Source of the DNA: CAVSIS01 sp963814875
GTDB lineage: Bacteria; Acidobacteriota; Thermoanaerobaculia; Thermoanaerobaculales; Sulfomarinibacteraceae
DNA: 64,000 nt
Direction: 5' to 3'
Assembly (NCBI GenBank): GCA_963814875.1
Contig: CAWFFJ010000018.1
Coordinates: forward strand, 62,001 to 126,000
Positions 1-7,082 of this stretch are shown in pieces. The notes under the pieces are model-generated. The model searched no databases. It was not told the origin of the DNA and worked only from the letters and a program-made list of their open reading frames with translations. Numbering within the stretch: position 1 is the first letter of the stretch; the number at the start of each line of letters is the position of its first letter. Position numbers and translations under genes: made by a program.

Positions 1-669
1 TGACGCCGCCGTGTCAAGGTTCGGCAGCATCCTCGCGAGGTCGCCGTCGAGGCGCTGATCGTCCGGGTCCACGAGCAGATTGAAGGCTCGCACACCGTCG
101 TCGAGCAATCTGTCGACATCGGAGCCCTGGAGCCGCTCGAGAGCCTGCGCCGCGAGGGTCTCTATCGCGTCGCCGCCGAGCTCCGAAACCGGGTCGATCG
201 CAACAACCGATACGCCGACAGGAACCAGCTCCGCGAGCGACGACACGACGGCGGTTGCGGCCACGAGCGCCGGGTGAGCGACCCGGAGGTGCCGGCCCTG
301 GAGCGACCCTGCGAGCGAAGGCGACGTCACGGTGAGGTGCTCGCGCAGCCGACCGAGGCGACCGGCATCGACCACCGCAACCTCGCTGTGGGCTGCGAGG
401 AAGGCCTCAACGTGGGCGGTACGGGCAGTGTCGAGGTCGGCCGCGAGGACGACCGCTTCCGCGCCCTCGAGCTGGGTTGGGTCGGCGAGTGGCGGAACCA
501 GCCCGGCATGACCGACGAGCTCGGCAATCTGATGCTCGTCGTCATCGGCAGTGTGGACGTACCGCACCTCGCCGGAAAGCTCGACAAAGCGCGGCAGGAG
601 CTCGAGCAGCTCCCTGCCGACCAACGTCAGCGGGTCACTCAGGACGATCATCCGGCTCGGCGGGGTCAT
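1..669 (-). CDS. Asd/ArgC-type dehydrogenase-like protein, partial (C-terminus beyond left edge)
   Basis: The first 223 codons of a minus-strand gene that leaves the window at base 1. The fold pattern matches aspartate-semialdehyde dehydrogenases: a Rossmann-like N-terminus followed by a segment around residues 129-180 that aligns with the family's active-site region. The key residues are missing. The N-terminal glycine-rich loop reads Ser-Asp-Pro-Leu-Thr-Leu-Val-Gly. Where the family has Asn-Pro-Asn-Cys, this protein has His-Pro-Ala-Leu (residues 132-135), so the catalytic Cys is absent. It therefore resembles non-catalytic paralogues such as E. coli Usg rather than a working Asd. I chose ATG at 669, which overlaps the end of pssA by 35 bp; a second in-frame ATG lies at 651. 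Function unknown. Confidence 0.6.
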   Translation of the reverse strand, partial: MTPPSRMIVLSDPLTLVGRELLELLPRFVELSGEVRYVHTADDDEHQIAELVGHAGLVPPLADPTQLEGAEAVVLAADLDTARTAHVEAFLAAHSEVAVVDAGRLGRLREHLTVTSPSLAGSLQGRHLRVAHPALVAATAVVSSLAELVPVGVSVVAIDPVSELGGDAIETLAAQALERLQGSDVDRLLDDGVRAFNLLVDPDDQRLDGDLARMLPNLDTAAS

Positions 670-1441
670 TCTCGAGTTCTTCTTCCTCCGCACCGTTTGG
701 CGCGGGGCTGGGGCGATGGTGCAGGCGTCCGGAAAAGACGGCCACAGGGGCGGACAGTATGTAGAGCGCGAGCAGCACGGACAGGACGTGCGGCGTGAGC
801 GTGATGAGCGAAAACACGACGGCGATGAGGAACAGCGTCGGGACTGGCCACTTCCGTCGCAGGTTGAGGTCCTTGAACGAGCGGTAGGGAAGGCTGGAGA
901 CCATCAACAGCGACAGCGCGAGCACAAATCCGACAACGACCGGGATGAACGCCGGATGGCGCACGGGTGTCGGCGAGACCAGCACGAGGAGTGCGATCGC
1001 GCCGGCTCCGGCAGGGATTGGAAGACCGCTGAAACGATGAGGGTCGTGTGCGGTCGAGTTGAACCGGGCAAGCCGGATTGAGCCCGCCACCAGGAACAGG
1101 AAGGCCACAGACGTGCCCAGGCGCGGCTGCTGCCACAACCCCCAGTGAAAGGCGAGCAGAGCGGGAGCAGCGCCGAATGACACGACGTCGGCGAGAGAGT
1201 CGTAGGCCTCTCCAAAGGACGAGGTCGTCCCGGTCAGGCGCGCGATCCTGCCGTCGAGCACGTCGGCGAAGATGGCAGCCAGAATCAGAATCGCGGCGCG
1301 CTCCATATAACCTTGGCTGGACGAAACCATCGACATGAAGCCGCCGAGCACGTTCGCGACGGTGAACAAGGACGGAATCAGGTAGATCCCACGGCGCAGG
1401 CGGGGTCCACCCTTGCGGCGCGGACCGAGTCGACCTCTCAT
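635..1441 (-). CDS. pssA: CDP-diacylglycerol--serine O-phosphatidyltransferase
   Basis: Makes phosphatidylserine from CDP-diacylglycerol and L-serine at the inner membrane, the first committed step to phosphatidylethanolamine. The 268-residue protein has a basic N-terminus and about seven hydrophobic segments. It carries the full CDP-alcohol phosphotransferase signature D-x2-D-G-x2-A-R-x8-G-x3-D-x3-D: D60, D63, G64, A67-R68, G77, D81 and D85. The C-terminus ends in a short acidic, hydrophilic tail. Its ATG overlaps the stop of the upstream Psd-like gene by 4 bp (ATGA), so the two are probably translationally coupled. The pairing with psd is usual for the pathway, but the neighbouring Psd homologue appears catalytically dead. 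Confidence 0.9.
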   Translation of the reverse strand: MRGRLGPRRKGGPRLRRGIYLIPSLFTVANVLGGFMSMVSSSQGYMERAAILILAAIFADVLDGRIARLTGTTSSFGEAYDSLADVVSFGAAPALLAFHWGLWQQPRLGTSVAFLFLVAGSIRLARFNSTAHDPHRFSGLPIPAGAGAIALLVLVSPTPVRHPAFIPVVVGFVLALSLLMVSSLPYRSFKDLNLRRKWPVPTLFLIAVVFSLITLTPHVLSVLLALYILSAPVAVFSGRLHHRPSPAPNGAEEEELENDPAEPDDRPE

Positions 1442-2049
1442 GCGACCTCCGGAGCGGTCCAGTCGGCGATGGGGGTGCAGCCCGCGCGGACCCGGTCGCC
1501 GACCTTGACCAGCGGCGTCGCGTTCGCTGGGAGATCGACCTCGACCCGCGCACCAAACCGCATGACGCCGACCCGTGCCCCGCGTTCGACGTGGTTCCCC
1601 GGCGAGTGATCGAACACGACCCGACGCGCAAAGCGGCCGGCGACCTGGCGCAGAGCGAGGGTCCCTCGAACGGTTGTCCAGATGGACTCGAGCACCTCGC
1701 GCGGCGCTTCGGCCGGGGCCTCGAGCCGGTCAACCTCGACCAGCGTCGCGGCGAGCGGCAGCCTGGTGATCTGAGCGGCGAACGGTGGGATTCGGACCCG
1801 CAGGCGGAGACGATGCGTTGGGCCTTCGTCGAGCTTCTGAATCAGATCGACCCGGCCGTCAGCGGGCGCGCATGCGACACCGACCGGCGAGGTACAGGAG
1901 CGTGGCGGGTTGCGAAAGACGACCATGCAGATCGCACCGATCGTCACCAAGATCCACCCCGCCCAAACCCAGCCAAGAACGGCGCTGGCGACGCCGACGC
2001 ACGCAGGCACAAGGACGAACGGCCACCCCTCCGGGACAATCATCTCCAC
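1438..2049 (-). CDS. Phosphatidylserine decarboxylase-like protein lacking catalytic residues
   Basis: A 203-residue homologue of short (PsdB-type) phosphatidylserine decarboxylases. Family features are present: a hydrophobic hairpin at about residues 10-45, the Phe-Arg-Asn-Pro segment (45-48), Pro-Ala-Asp-Gly-Arg (62-66), and the C-terminal Val-Lys-Val-Gly-Asp-x-Val-Arg-Ala-Gly block (181-190). Active enzymes self-cleave at a Gly-Ser bond in Phe-Gly-Ser-Arg to make the pyruvoyl group; here the sequence is Phe-Gly-Ala-Arg, with Ala167 replacing Ser. The conserved His of the Asp/Asn-Val-His-Val-Asn-Arg motif is Gln93. It should therefore be unable to form the pyruvoyl cofactor. Position directly before pssA suggests a retained lipid-related role, perhaps regulatory or substrate-binding. 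If the cell makes phosphatidylethanolamine, another Psd must exist elsewhere. Confidence 0.8.
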   Translation of the reverse strand: MEMIVPEGWPFVLVPACVGVASAVLGWVWAGWILVTIGAICMVVFRNPPRSCTSPVGVACAPADGRVDLIQKLDEGPTHRLRLRVRIPPFAAQITRLPLAATLVEVDRLEAPAEAPREVLESIWTTVRGTLALRQVAGRFARRVVFDHSPGNHVERGARVGVMRFGARVEVDLPANATPLVKVGDRVRAGCTPIADWTAPEVA

Positions 2050-2062
2050 CGCAGCGTGTGCG

Positions 2063-2269
2063 TTAGGACGCGGACCGACGGAGGTCTTCCATCTGGTCCT
2101 TCAGGTGCAGCTTGAGCTTCTTCAGGCGCTTCTCTTCCAGCTCCTCGGCCGAAGTGAGCCATGCCTTGTTGTTGAGCTCCGCAAGCCGCTGCTCGTGCTC
2201 CTGATGCCGTTGATGGAGCTCCTCATAGGTCGGCCGCGACCGCTCAAGCTGCCCGTGGTCTGCACTCAT
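2063..2269 (-). CDS. YdcH/DUF465 family small protein
   Basis: A 68-residue, highly charged, predicted helical protein with the DUF465 pattern: an N-terminal His-rich helix (Leu-His-x2-His-x2-His-Glu), a central Leu-x2-Leu turn, and a C-terminal Lys-Lys-Leu-Lys-Leu-x-Leu-Lys-Asp-x-Met segment. Members are small cytoplasmic proteins of undefined function. I start it at ATG 2269 because AGGAGG lies about 7 nt upstream; an upstream in-frame ATG at 2299 has no such site. It sits between nuoI and the psd-like gene, with only 13 bp to the latter, and is probably in the same transcript. Confidence 0.75.
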   Translation of the reverse strand: MSADHGQLERSRPTYEELHQRHQEHEQRLAELNNKAWLTSAEELEEKRLKKLKLHLKDQMEDLRRSAS

Positions 2270-2345
2270 TCCGTCCCTCCTCGGGACCTTCTGGTCCATG
2301 CAATTTCATCGTAACACCGACGTGCAAGAGCAACGACGCAGGGCA

Positions 2346-2362
2346 CCGCGGGTCCCTCGCGG
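2346..2362 (-). terminator. Stem-loop between nuoI and the YdcH gene
   Basis: CCGCG and CGCGG form a 5-bp GC stem with a 7-nt loop, 20 bp after the nuoI stop. No U-run follows, so it could be a weak terminator or an mRNA-stabilising hairpin. Confidence 0.3.
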
Positions 2363-2381
2363 ATGCAGCCGTGCCGGCGGG

Positions 2382-2912
2382 TCAGAAGTATGGCCGATAC
2401 CCGATGTCCTCCTGGTCGATGGGCCCCTTCTGGCGCAGCTGTTCAATCCCGACGACGGCTTCTTCACGGTTCGAAAACGCCATTTCGTGCTCGCGGCTCA
2501 TGATGATCGCCTCCTTGGGGCAGGCATCGACGCAGTAGCCACAGAACACGCAGCGGAGGAGGTCAATCTCATAGACCTTCGCCTTCTTCTCCCACTCGAC
2601 GGTAGCGTTCGGATCCTCCTCGGCCACGATGTGGATGCAGTCCGCCGGGCAGGCCGTCTCGCACATGAAGCAGGCGACACATCGCAGCGAACCGTCATCC
2701 TTGGTGGTGAGGATATGACGGCCGCGGAGGCGATCCGAGTACTGACGCTTGACCTCGGGATACTGGATCGTCGCGATGTCCCTCTGACCGATCAGGTTGC
2801 GCCAGAAGTGGCGGAATGTGACGGCCAGGCCTTTGAGAATCGGCACCAGGTAGGTGCGTTCCGCGAAGGATGGCGCAGGGCGATCGACGTTGACGGTCGG
2901 GACCTTCTTCAT
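2382..2912 (-). CDS. nuoI: NADH-quinone oxidoreductase subunit I
   Basis: A 176-residue peripheral-arm subunit of complex I carrying clusters N6a and N6b, which pass electrons towards NuoB. Two 4Fe-4S motifs are intact: C78, C81, C84 with C88-Pro, and C121, C124, C127 with C131-Pro. I use ATG 2912, which overlaps the nuoCD stop as ATGA and has a GGGAGAG-type ribosome site; longer reading upstream runs inside nuoCD. In most clusters nuoH lies between nuoCD and nuoI, but it is absent here. The C-terminus ends in an aromatic Tyr-Arg-Pro-Tyr-Phe tail. Confidence 0.92.
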   Translation of the reverse strand: MKKVPTVNVDRPAPSFAERTYLVPILKGLAVTFRHFWRNLIGQRDIATIQYPEVKRQYSDRLRGRHILTTKDDGSLRCVACFMCETACPADCIHIVAEEDPNATVEWEKKAKVYEIDLLRCVFCGYCVDACPKEAIIMSREHEMAFSNREEAVVGIEQLRQKGPIDQEDIGYRPYF

Positions 2913-4615
2913 CGGTCGAGCTCTCCCGCGATGATGTTGAGGCTGCCCAGAATCGCGATCGAGTCCGGGATCATGTGGCCGATCAGCATGTGCGGATAGG
3001 CTTGGAAGATCGCGAAGCACGGCGGGCGCACCTTGATCCGGTAAGGCTTGCCGCCGCCGTCGGAGACGATGTAGTAGCCGAGCTCGCCGTTCGCACCCTC
3101 GCACAGCGAGTAGGCGTCGCCGGCCGGCACCTTGATACCCTCGTAGATCAGCTTGAAGTGCCAGATCAGGGACTCCATCTCGGTGAAGACCTTCTGCTTC
3201 GGGGGCAGCGCGACGTGGTGGTCGTCGGTCAGGGTCGGACCGTCCGGCAGACTGTCGATCGCCTGCTTGACGATGCGCAGGCTCTGGCGCATCTCCTCCA
3301 TCCGCACCAGGTAGCGAGCGTAGGTGTCGCCCCCCGACGCGATTGGAACGTCGAACTCGTATCGGTCGTACCCACGGTAGGGATACGCCTTACGGACGTC
3401 GTAGGGGACTCCGCAGGCACGAAGACACGGCCCTGTCCAGCCCCAAGCGACAGCCTCCTCCGCGGTGATCGCCCCGATGCCTTCGGTGCGGTTACGGAAG
3501 ATGGTGTTCGAGGTGACTAGGCGCTCAACGTCGTCAATGAACTTCGGGATGTAGCCCAGCAGGTAACGAACGCGCTCCTCGAAGTCCGCGGGGACGTCAT
3601 GCACGAGCCCACCGACGCGAACGTACGAGACGGTCAGCCGGCCGCCCGCACAGGCCTCGAGCAGGCCGTAGATTTCCTCCCGAGGTTGGAAGAAATACCA
3701 GAAATTGGTCAGCGCCCCGAGGTCTACCAGATTGGCGCCGAGGCAGACACAGTGATCCATGATCCGGGACAGCTCGGACAGAATGACCTGGATCACCTGC
3801 GCCCGCGGAGGCGCCTCGATGCCGAGCATGCTCTCGACTGCGGTCACGTAGCCGACGCCGTTGATCATGCTCGAGCAGTAGTTGAGGCGGTCCGTGTAAG
3901 GCACCACCTGGTTCCACGCGTGGGTCTCCGACATCTTCTCGAAGCAGCGGTGGAGGTACCCGATCTCACACTCCGCGTTGGTGATGACCTCGCCGTCGAG
4001 CCGGACGACCGTGCGCAGTGTTCCGTGCGTGGCGGGGTGCGACGGACCGAGGTTGAGGACCTGGGTTTCGAAGTGGTCATCATCGTCCCGCGTTTCGGTA
4101 GCCCAGGCAGGGACCATCTCCTCGGGCTCGGTGAGCAGCCAGCGCTGGCCTGGATCGTAGTCCTTGCGCAGCGGGTGCCCCCGGAACGCTTCGTGGGTCA
4201 GGATCCGTTTGAGGTTCGGATGGCCCTCGAAGCGGATCCCAAACATGTCCCAGGCCTCGCGCTCGAACCAGTCGGCCGCCTTGTAGAGGCCATACGCGGT
4301 GGGAACTACCGGATCGGCCTCGTCGAGCGGCACCTTGACGCGGAAGCGCTGGCCATTCTCCAGGCTCGCCAAGTGGTACACGACCTCGAACCGCCTCTCG
4401 CGGTTCGGGTAGTCGACGCCGCACACGTCGACCAGCAGGTTGCAACGCAGGTCGCGATGCTCCTTGAGGGTCCGCAGCACCTCGAGCAGCTGCCCGCGCT
4501 CGACCGTGATGACGGTGTGGTCGTCCGATGCCTGCTCGACAGTCGCCTTGACCTCACTCGGCAGCAGCTTGGACAGCGGGTGCGACTTGATCTTTCGAGG
4601 ACTTGAGACGGTCAT
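2909..4615 (-). CDS. nuoCD: NADH-quinone oxidoreductase subunits C and D, fused
   Basis: A 568-residue fusion of the complex I peripheral-arm subunits C (30 kDa type, about residues 1-180) and D (49 kDa type, about 185-568), which build the quinone-binding region with NuoB. The NuoC part has the Ala-Trp-Asp-Met-Phe-Gly-Ile signature and Arg-Lys-Asp-Tyr. The NuoD part opens with Gly-Pro-Ser-His-Pro-Ala-Thr-His-Gly and keeps Gly-Tyr-Leu-His-Arg and Pro-Tyr-Thr-Asp-Arg. A C-D fusion is known from gamma-proteobacteria and some other phyla. Its 5' end overlaps nuoB by 62 bp, an unusually long overlap, and its stop overlaps nuoI by 4 bp, so the three are surely co-transcribed. Confidence 0.95.
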   Translation of the reverse strand: MTVSSPRKIKSHPLSKLLPSEVKATVEQASDDHTVITVERGQLLEVLRTLKEHRDLRCNLLVDVCGVDYPNRERRFEVVYHLASLENGQRFRVKVPLDEADPVVPTAYGLYKAADWFEREAWDMFGIRFEGHPNLKRILTHEAFRGHPLRKDYDPGQRWLLTEPEEMVPAWATETRDDDDHFETQVLNLGPSHPATHGTLRTVVRLDGEVITNAECEIGYLHRCFEKMSETHAWNQVVPYTDRLNYCSSMINGVGYVTAVESMLGIEAPPRAQVIQVILSELSRIMDHCVCLGANLVDLGALTNFWYFFQPREEIYGLLEACAGGRLTVSYVRVGGLVHDVPADFEERVRYLLGYIPKFIDDVERLVTSNTIFRNRTEGIGAITAEEAVAWGWTGPCLRACGVPYDVRKAYPYRGYDRYEFDVPIASGGDTYARYLVRMEEMRQSLRIVKQAIDSLPDGPTLTDDHHVALPPKQKVFTEMESLIWHFKLIYEGIKVPAGDAYSLCEGANGELGYYIVSDGGGKPYRIKVRPPCFAIFQAYPHMLIGHMIPDSIAILGSLNIIAGELDR

Positions 4616-5081
4616 ATTGGGTCTCCCCGCGCTGGATCATCTCCTGGAGCTTCAAGATGCCGTAGATCAGGGCCTCCGGCGTCGGCGGGCACCCCGGAAC
4701 GTAGACGTCCACCGGGATGAACTCGTCGACCCCTTGGACCACGTGATAGGCGCGGTAGAAGCCGCCGGTGCAGGCGCACGCGCCCATCGAGATGACGTAC
4801 TTGGGCTCGGCCATCTGGTCGTAGATCCGCTTCACGATCGGCGCCATCTTGTCGGTGATGGTGCCGGCGACGATCATCATGTCGGACTGCCGGGGCGAGA
4901 ACCGGACCACCTCGGCACCGAACCGAGCCAGGTCGTAGTGAGCCGAAACCGACGACATGAACTCGATAGCGCAGCAGGCCGTGCCGAACGGGAGCGGCCA
5001 CAGGCTGTTCTTCCGCACCCAGCCGAGCATCGCATCGACCCGTGTCGTCAGCAGCGTGGAGCTTCCGTCAGGTTGGCGCAT
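4554..5081 (-). CDS. nuoB: NADH-quinone oxidoreductase subunit B
   Basis: A 175-residue subunit carrying cluster N2, the last iron-sulfur centre before quinone in complex I. The tandem Cys36-Cys37, Cys102 in the Gly-Ala-Cys segment and Cys131 in Val-Pro-Gly-Cys-Pro-Pro supply the four N2 ligands. I start at ATG 5081, which has GGAGG eight bases upstream; in-frame ATGs at 5126 and 5162 lack a site. This is the first gene of the nuoB-nuoCD-nuoI run. nuoA, normally just upstream, is missing; the preceding gene is an epimerase. The 3' end extends 62 bp into nuoCD. Confidence 0.95.
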   Translation of the reverse strand: MRQPDGSSTLLTTRVDAMLGWVRKNSLWPLPFGTACCAIEFMSSVSAHYDLARFGAEVVRFSPRQSDMMIVAGTITDKMAPIVKRIYDQMAEPKYVISMGACACTGGFYRAYHVVQGVDEFIPVDVYVPGCPPTPEALIYGILKLQEMIQRGETQYDRLKSSKDQVAPAVQAAAE

Positions 5082-5179
5082 GGTCACGTCCTCCGCTTCA
5101 GCGAGCCCATCCGTTCCATGCAACATCGGCGCCCTCGCATCTCGTTCCCGTCGAGACGCCAAGTCGCCGACGCCGGCGC

Positions 5180-5185
5180 ATTATA
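5180..5185 (-). promoter_or_regulatory. Putative -10 box for the nuoB operon
   Basis: A perfect TATAAT on the minus strand about 100 bp upstream of the nuoB start, in an A/T-enriched patch of an otherwise GC-rich gap. No good -35 hexamer is seen at 16-18 bp. Confidence 0.45.
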
Positions 5186-5227
5186 CTTTCTTTCACAAGC
5201 TCACGGCCCCAGTCGAACCTCACCAGA

Positions 5228-6175
5228 TCAGGTTCCAGAAATCGGCGAGCCAGCTCGCTCACGGAACCACGTCGAGGTTCGCGCGATGCCCTCTGGCAGG
5301 GGTGTCGCCACGGTCACGCCGAGGTCACGCTCAAGACGGGCCGAGTCGATCGCCGAGCGGGCCTGCTCCCCGGGTTTCGCCGGTCCGTGAACCGCGGGGC
5401 GGCCGACGCCGGCGCTGCTCCGGATCAGCTCGAACAGTGTGTTGACGTCGGTTTCGACACCAGTACCGACGTTGTAGACGGCAAACCCGGGTCGTCCGAG
5501 CGAGGCGAGGATCGCCTTCACGACGTCTCCCACCCAGACGTAGTCCCGTGTCTGCAGGCCGTCGCCGTTGATCACCGGCTGCTCGTCGCGCAGGAGACGG
5601 TCAAGGAAGATCGCCACAACGCCAGCCTCACCGTGCGGGTTCTGGCGAGGGCCGTAGACGTTGGCGAAGCGCAGGCAGGTCGCGTCGAGGCCGTACTGGC
5701 GATGGTAGAAATAGAGGTACCGCTCGCTCGCCAGTTTGGCAACGCCATATGGTGACAGCGGCTGCGCTGAGTGGTCCTCGTCCGCCGGGTAGTGCTCCTG
5801 GTCGCCGTAGATAGCGCCACCGGTCGAGGCGAGGACGACCTGCCGCGTGCCCGCTCTCCGCGCTGCCTCAAGAAGGTTGAGTAGTCCGACGAGGTTGACC
5901 TCGGCGTCGAAAACGGGATCCTCGACCGACCGGCGAACGTCCATCTGCGCCGCAAGGTGGTACAGCACGTCGAACCTCTCCCGCTCGACCGCGAGCGCGG
6001 CCGCCGAAGAGCGAATGTCGACGATGCGGAGATCCGCTCCCGGCGGCAGATTCTCCTTGCGACCTGAGGAAAGGTCGTCGAGAATGGTCACCTGGTGTCC
6101 GACTGCGAGCAGAGCATCGCAGAGGTGCGAGCCGATGAAGCCGGCACCGCCGGTCACGCAGACCTTCGAAACCAT
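5228..6175 (-). CDS. NAD-dependent sugar-nucleotide epimerase (UDP-glucose 4-epimerase-like)
   Basis: A 315-residue extended short-chain dehydrogenase/reductase. The NAD-binding loop Gly-Gly-Ala-Gly-Phe-Ile-Gly is at residues 9-15. The catalytic set is Ser117-Thr118 with Tyr143-x3-Lys147. Asp33-Asp34 after the second strand suits NAD over NADP. It belongs to the GalE/WbpP-type branch that epimerises UDP-hexoses or UDP-uronates for surface polysaccharide; the exact substrate cannot be read from sequence. It precedes nuoB on the same strand but is probably separate, as a -10 box lies between. Its ATG and that of the divergent glycosylase share the tetranucleotide CATG. Confidence 0.85.
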   Translation of the reverse strand: MVSKVCVTGGAGFIGSHLCDALLAVGHQVTILDDLSSGRKENLPPGADLRIVDIRSSAAALAVERERFDVLYHLAAQMDVRRSVEDPVFDAEVNLVGLLNLLEAARRAGTRQVVLASTGGAIYGDQEHYPADEDHSAQPLSPYGVAKLASERYLYFYHRQYGLDATCLRFANVYGPRQNPHGEAGVVAIFLDRLLRDEQPVINGDGLQTRDYVWVGDVVKAILASLGRPGFAVYNVGTGVETDVNTLFELIRSSAGVGRPAVHGPAKPGEQARSAIDSARLERDLGVTVATPLPEGIARTSTWFRERAGSPISGT

Positions 6176-6794
6176 GATTTCCTCCTTCGTTCCGAGCGAT
6201 GCGGTCGCCGTCGGACGCGCATTCTACCAGCGCCCGACCGAGACGGTCGCGCGGGAGCTGGTGGGCAAGCTCCTGATTCGTTCCTCCGGCGACGGCGACG
6301 TGGCCCTGCGGCTCACGGAGGTCGAGGCCTATCTCGGACCATCCGATCGCGCGAGCCACACCTGGGGCAGCCGAACAACGGCGCGCAACCACTCGATGTG
6401 GGGCCCTCCCGGGCACGTCTATGTCTACCTCATCTACGGGCTGCACCACTGCGCGAACCTGGTGACGGCGGAGCAGGGGAGGGGAGAGGCCGTGCTGTTG
6501 CGCGGCGGAATTCCGGTCCTCGGCCGCGAGCTGGTGCGCACTCGCCGAGGCCTCGGTGTCGGCGAGAAGAGCCTGTGCGACGGACCGGGGAAGCTGTGCC
6601 AGGCGCTCGCTATCGATCGCTCCGACGACGGGGTCGACCTGTGCGCGCGCGGAGCTCTCCTTCGCGTGCTCGACGATGGCGTCAGGCCGGTTGAGGGGTC
6701 CGTTCTCCGGACTGCCCGCATCGGAGTTCAGTCTGCCGGGGAGGCCGCAGGCTGGCCGCTCCGCTTCCTGTGGCGCGGTGAGCGTGCAGGCTAG
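6174..6794 (+). CDS. 3-methyladenine (alkylpurine) DNA glycosylase, AAG/MPG family
   Basis: A 206-residue base-excision-repair enzyme that removes alkylated and deaminated purines. It begins with the family's Phe-Tyr-x-Arg-Pro and Val-Ala-Arg-Glu-Leu-Val-Gly-Lys-Leu-Leu pattern. The catalytic Glu51 lies in Thr-Glu-Val-Glu-Ala-Tyr-Leu-Gly-Pro, and the DNA-intercalating and base-pocket region Gly-His-Val-Tyr-Val-Tyr-Leu-Ile-Tyr-Gly follows at 80-89. Length is normal for bacteria (about 190-210). The ATG at 6174 is the only standard start before the conserved domain and directly abuts the divergent epimerase start, so its promoter would lie inside that gene. The start is therefore less certain than the identity. 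Confidence 0.88.
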   Translation: MISSFVPSDAVAVGRAFYQRPTETVARELVGKLLIRSSGDGDVALRLTEVEAYLGPSDRASHTWGSRTTARNHSMWGPPGHVYVYLIYGLHHCANLVTAEQGRGEAVLLRGGIPVLGRELVRTRRGLGVGEKSLCDGPGKLCQALAIDRSDDGVDLCARGALLRVLDDGVRPVEGSVLRTARIGVQSAGEAAGWPLRFLWRGERAG

Positions 6795-7082
6795 GAGCCT
6801 GTAGGGCATAGGCCCGGCGGGGCTCGTAGCGTGTGGAAGGGTTCGCGTGGGCCTCTGCCCCACAGCCTCCTTTAATGCGCTGCGCGCATTGCTGAGGAGG
6901 GTGCAGGAGGGCCCTGCCGTTGGGCGGACGATTTCGCCATTCAGATCATCGTCGCTGAAGCGGTGACCAACCAGCCGCCGGACTGCAACCTCCTCAAGCG
7001 CGTCGCCAGCGGTCCGATGTCCTCCAAGTTATCCGTCACAACGACTTAGGGGCAACCCGCACGATTTGTACAGGCTACTCGG
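6795..7082. other. 288-bp intergenic gap with a palindromic element
   Basis: Lies between the glycosylase stop and the end of the convergent GGDEF gene. It contains a strong palindrome (see 6866-6900). From about 6918 to 7047 a plus-strand frame is open for some 43 codons, with no start or recognisable domain; it may be a gene remnant. No RNA gene is recognised. Confidence 0.5.
6866..6900. repeat. REP-like palindromic element
   Basis: CCTCC and GGAGG flank an inner perfect hairpin AATGCGC-TGC-GCGCATT; the outer arms pair with a small mismatched bubble. The 35-bp symmetry lies between two converging genes. It resembles a repetitive extragenic palindrome or a bidirectional terminator without a T-run. 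I do not see a second copy in this window. Confidence 0.5.

Noticed and set aside
3599..4606. Long plus-strand frame opposite nuoCD
   Set aside because: It is a shadow of nuoCD; the minus-strand protein shows complex I motifs along its whole length, the plus frame shows none.
6173..6176. Shared CATG as two divergent start codons, seen also at 15281-15284
   Set aside because: CATG is self-complementary, so coincidental overlap is easy; at 15282 the better start for the rhomboid gene is 15333.
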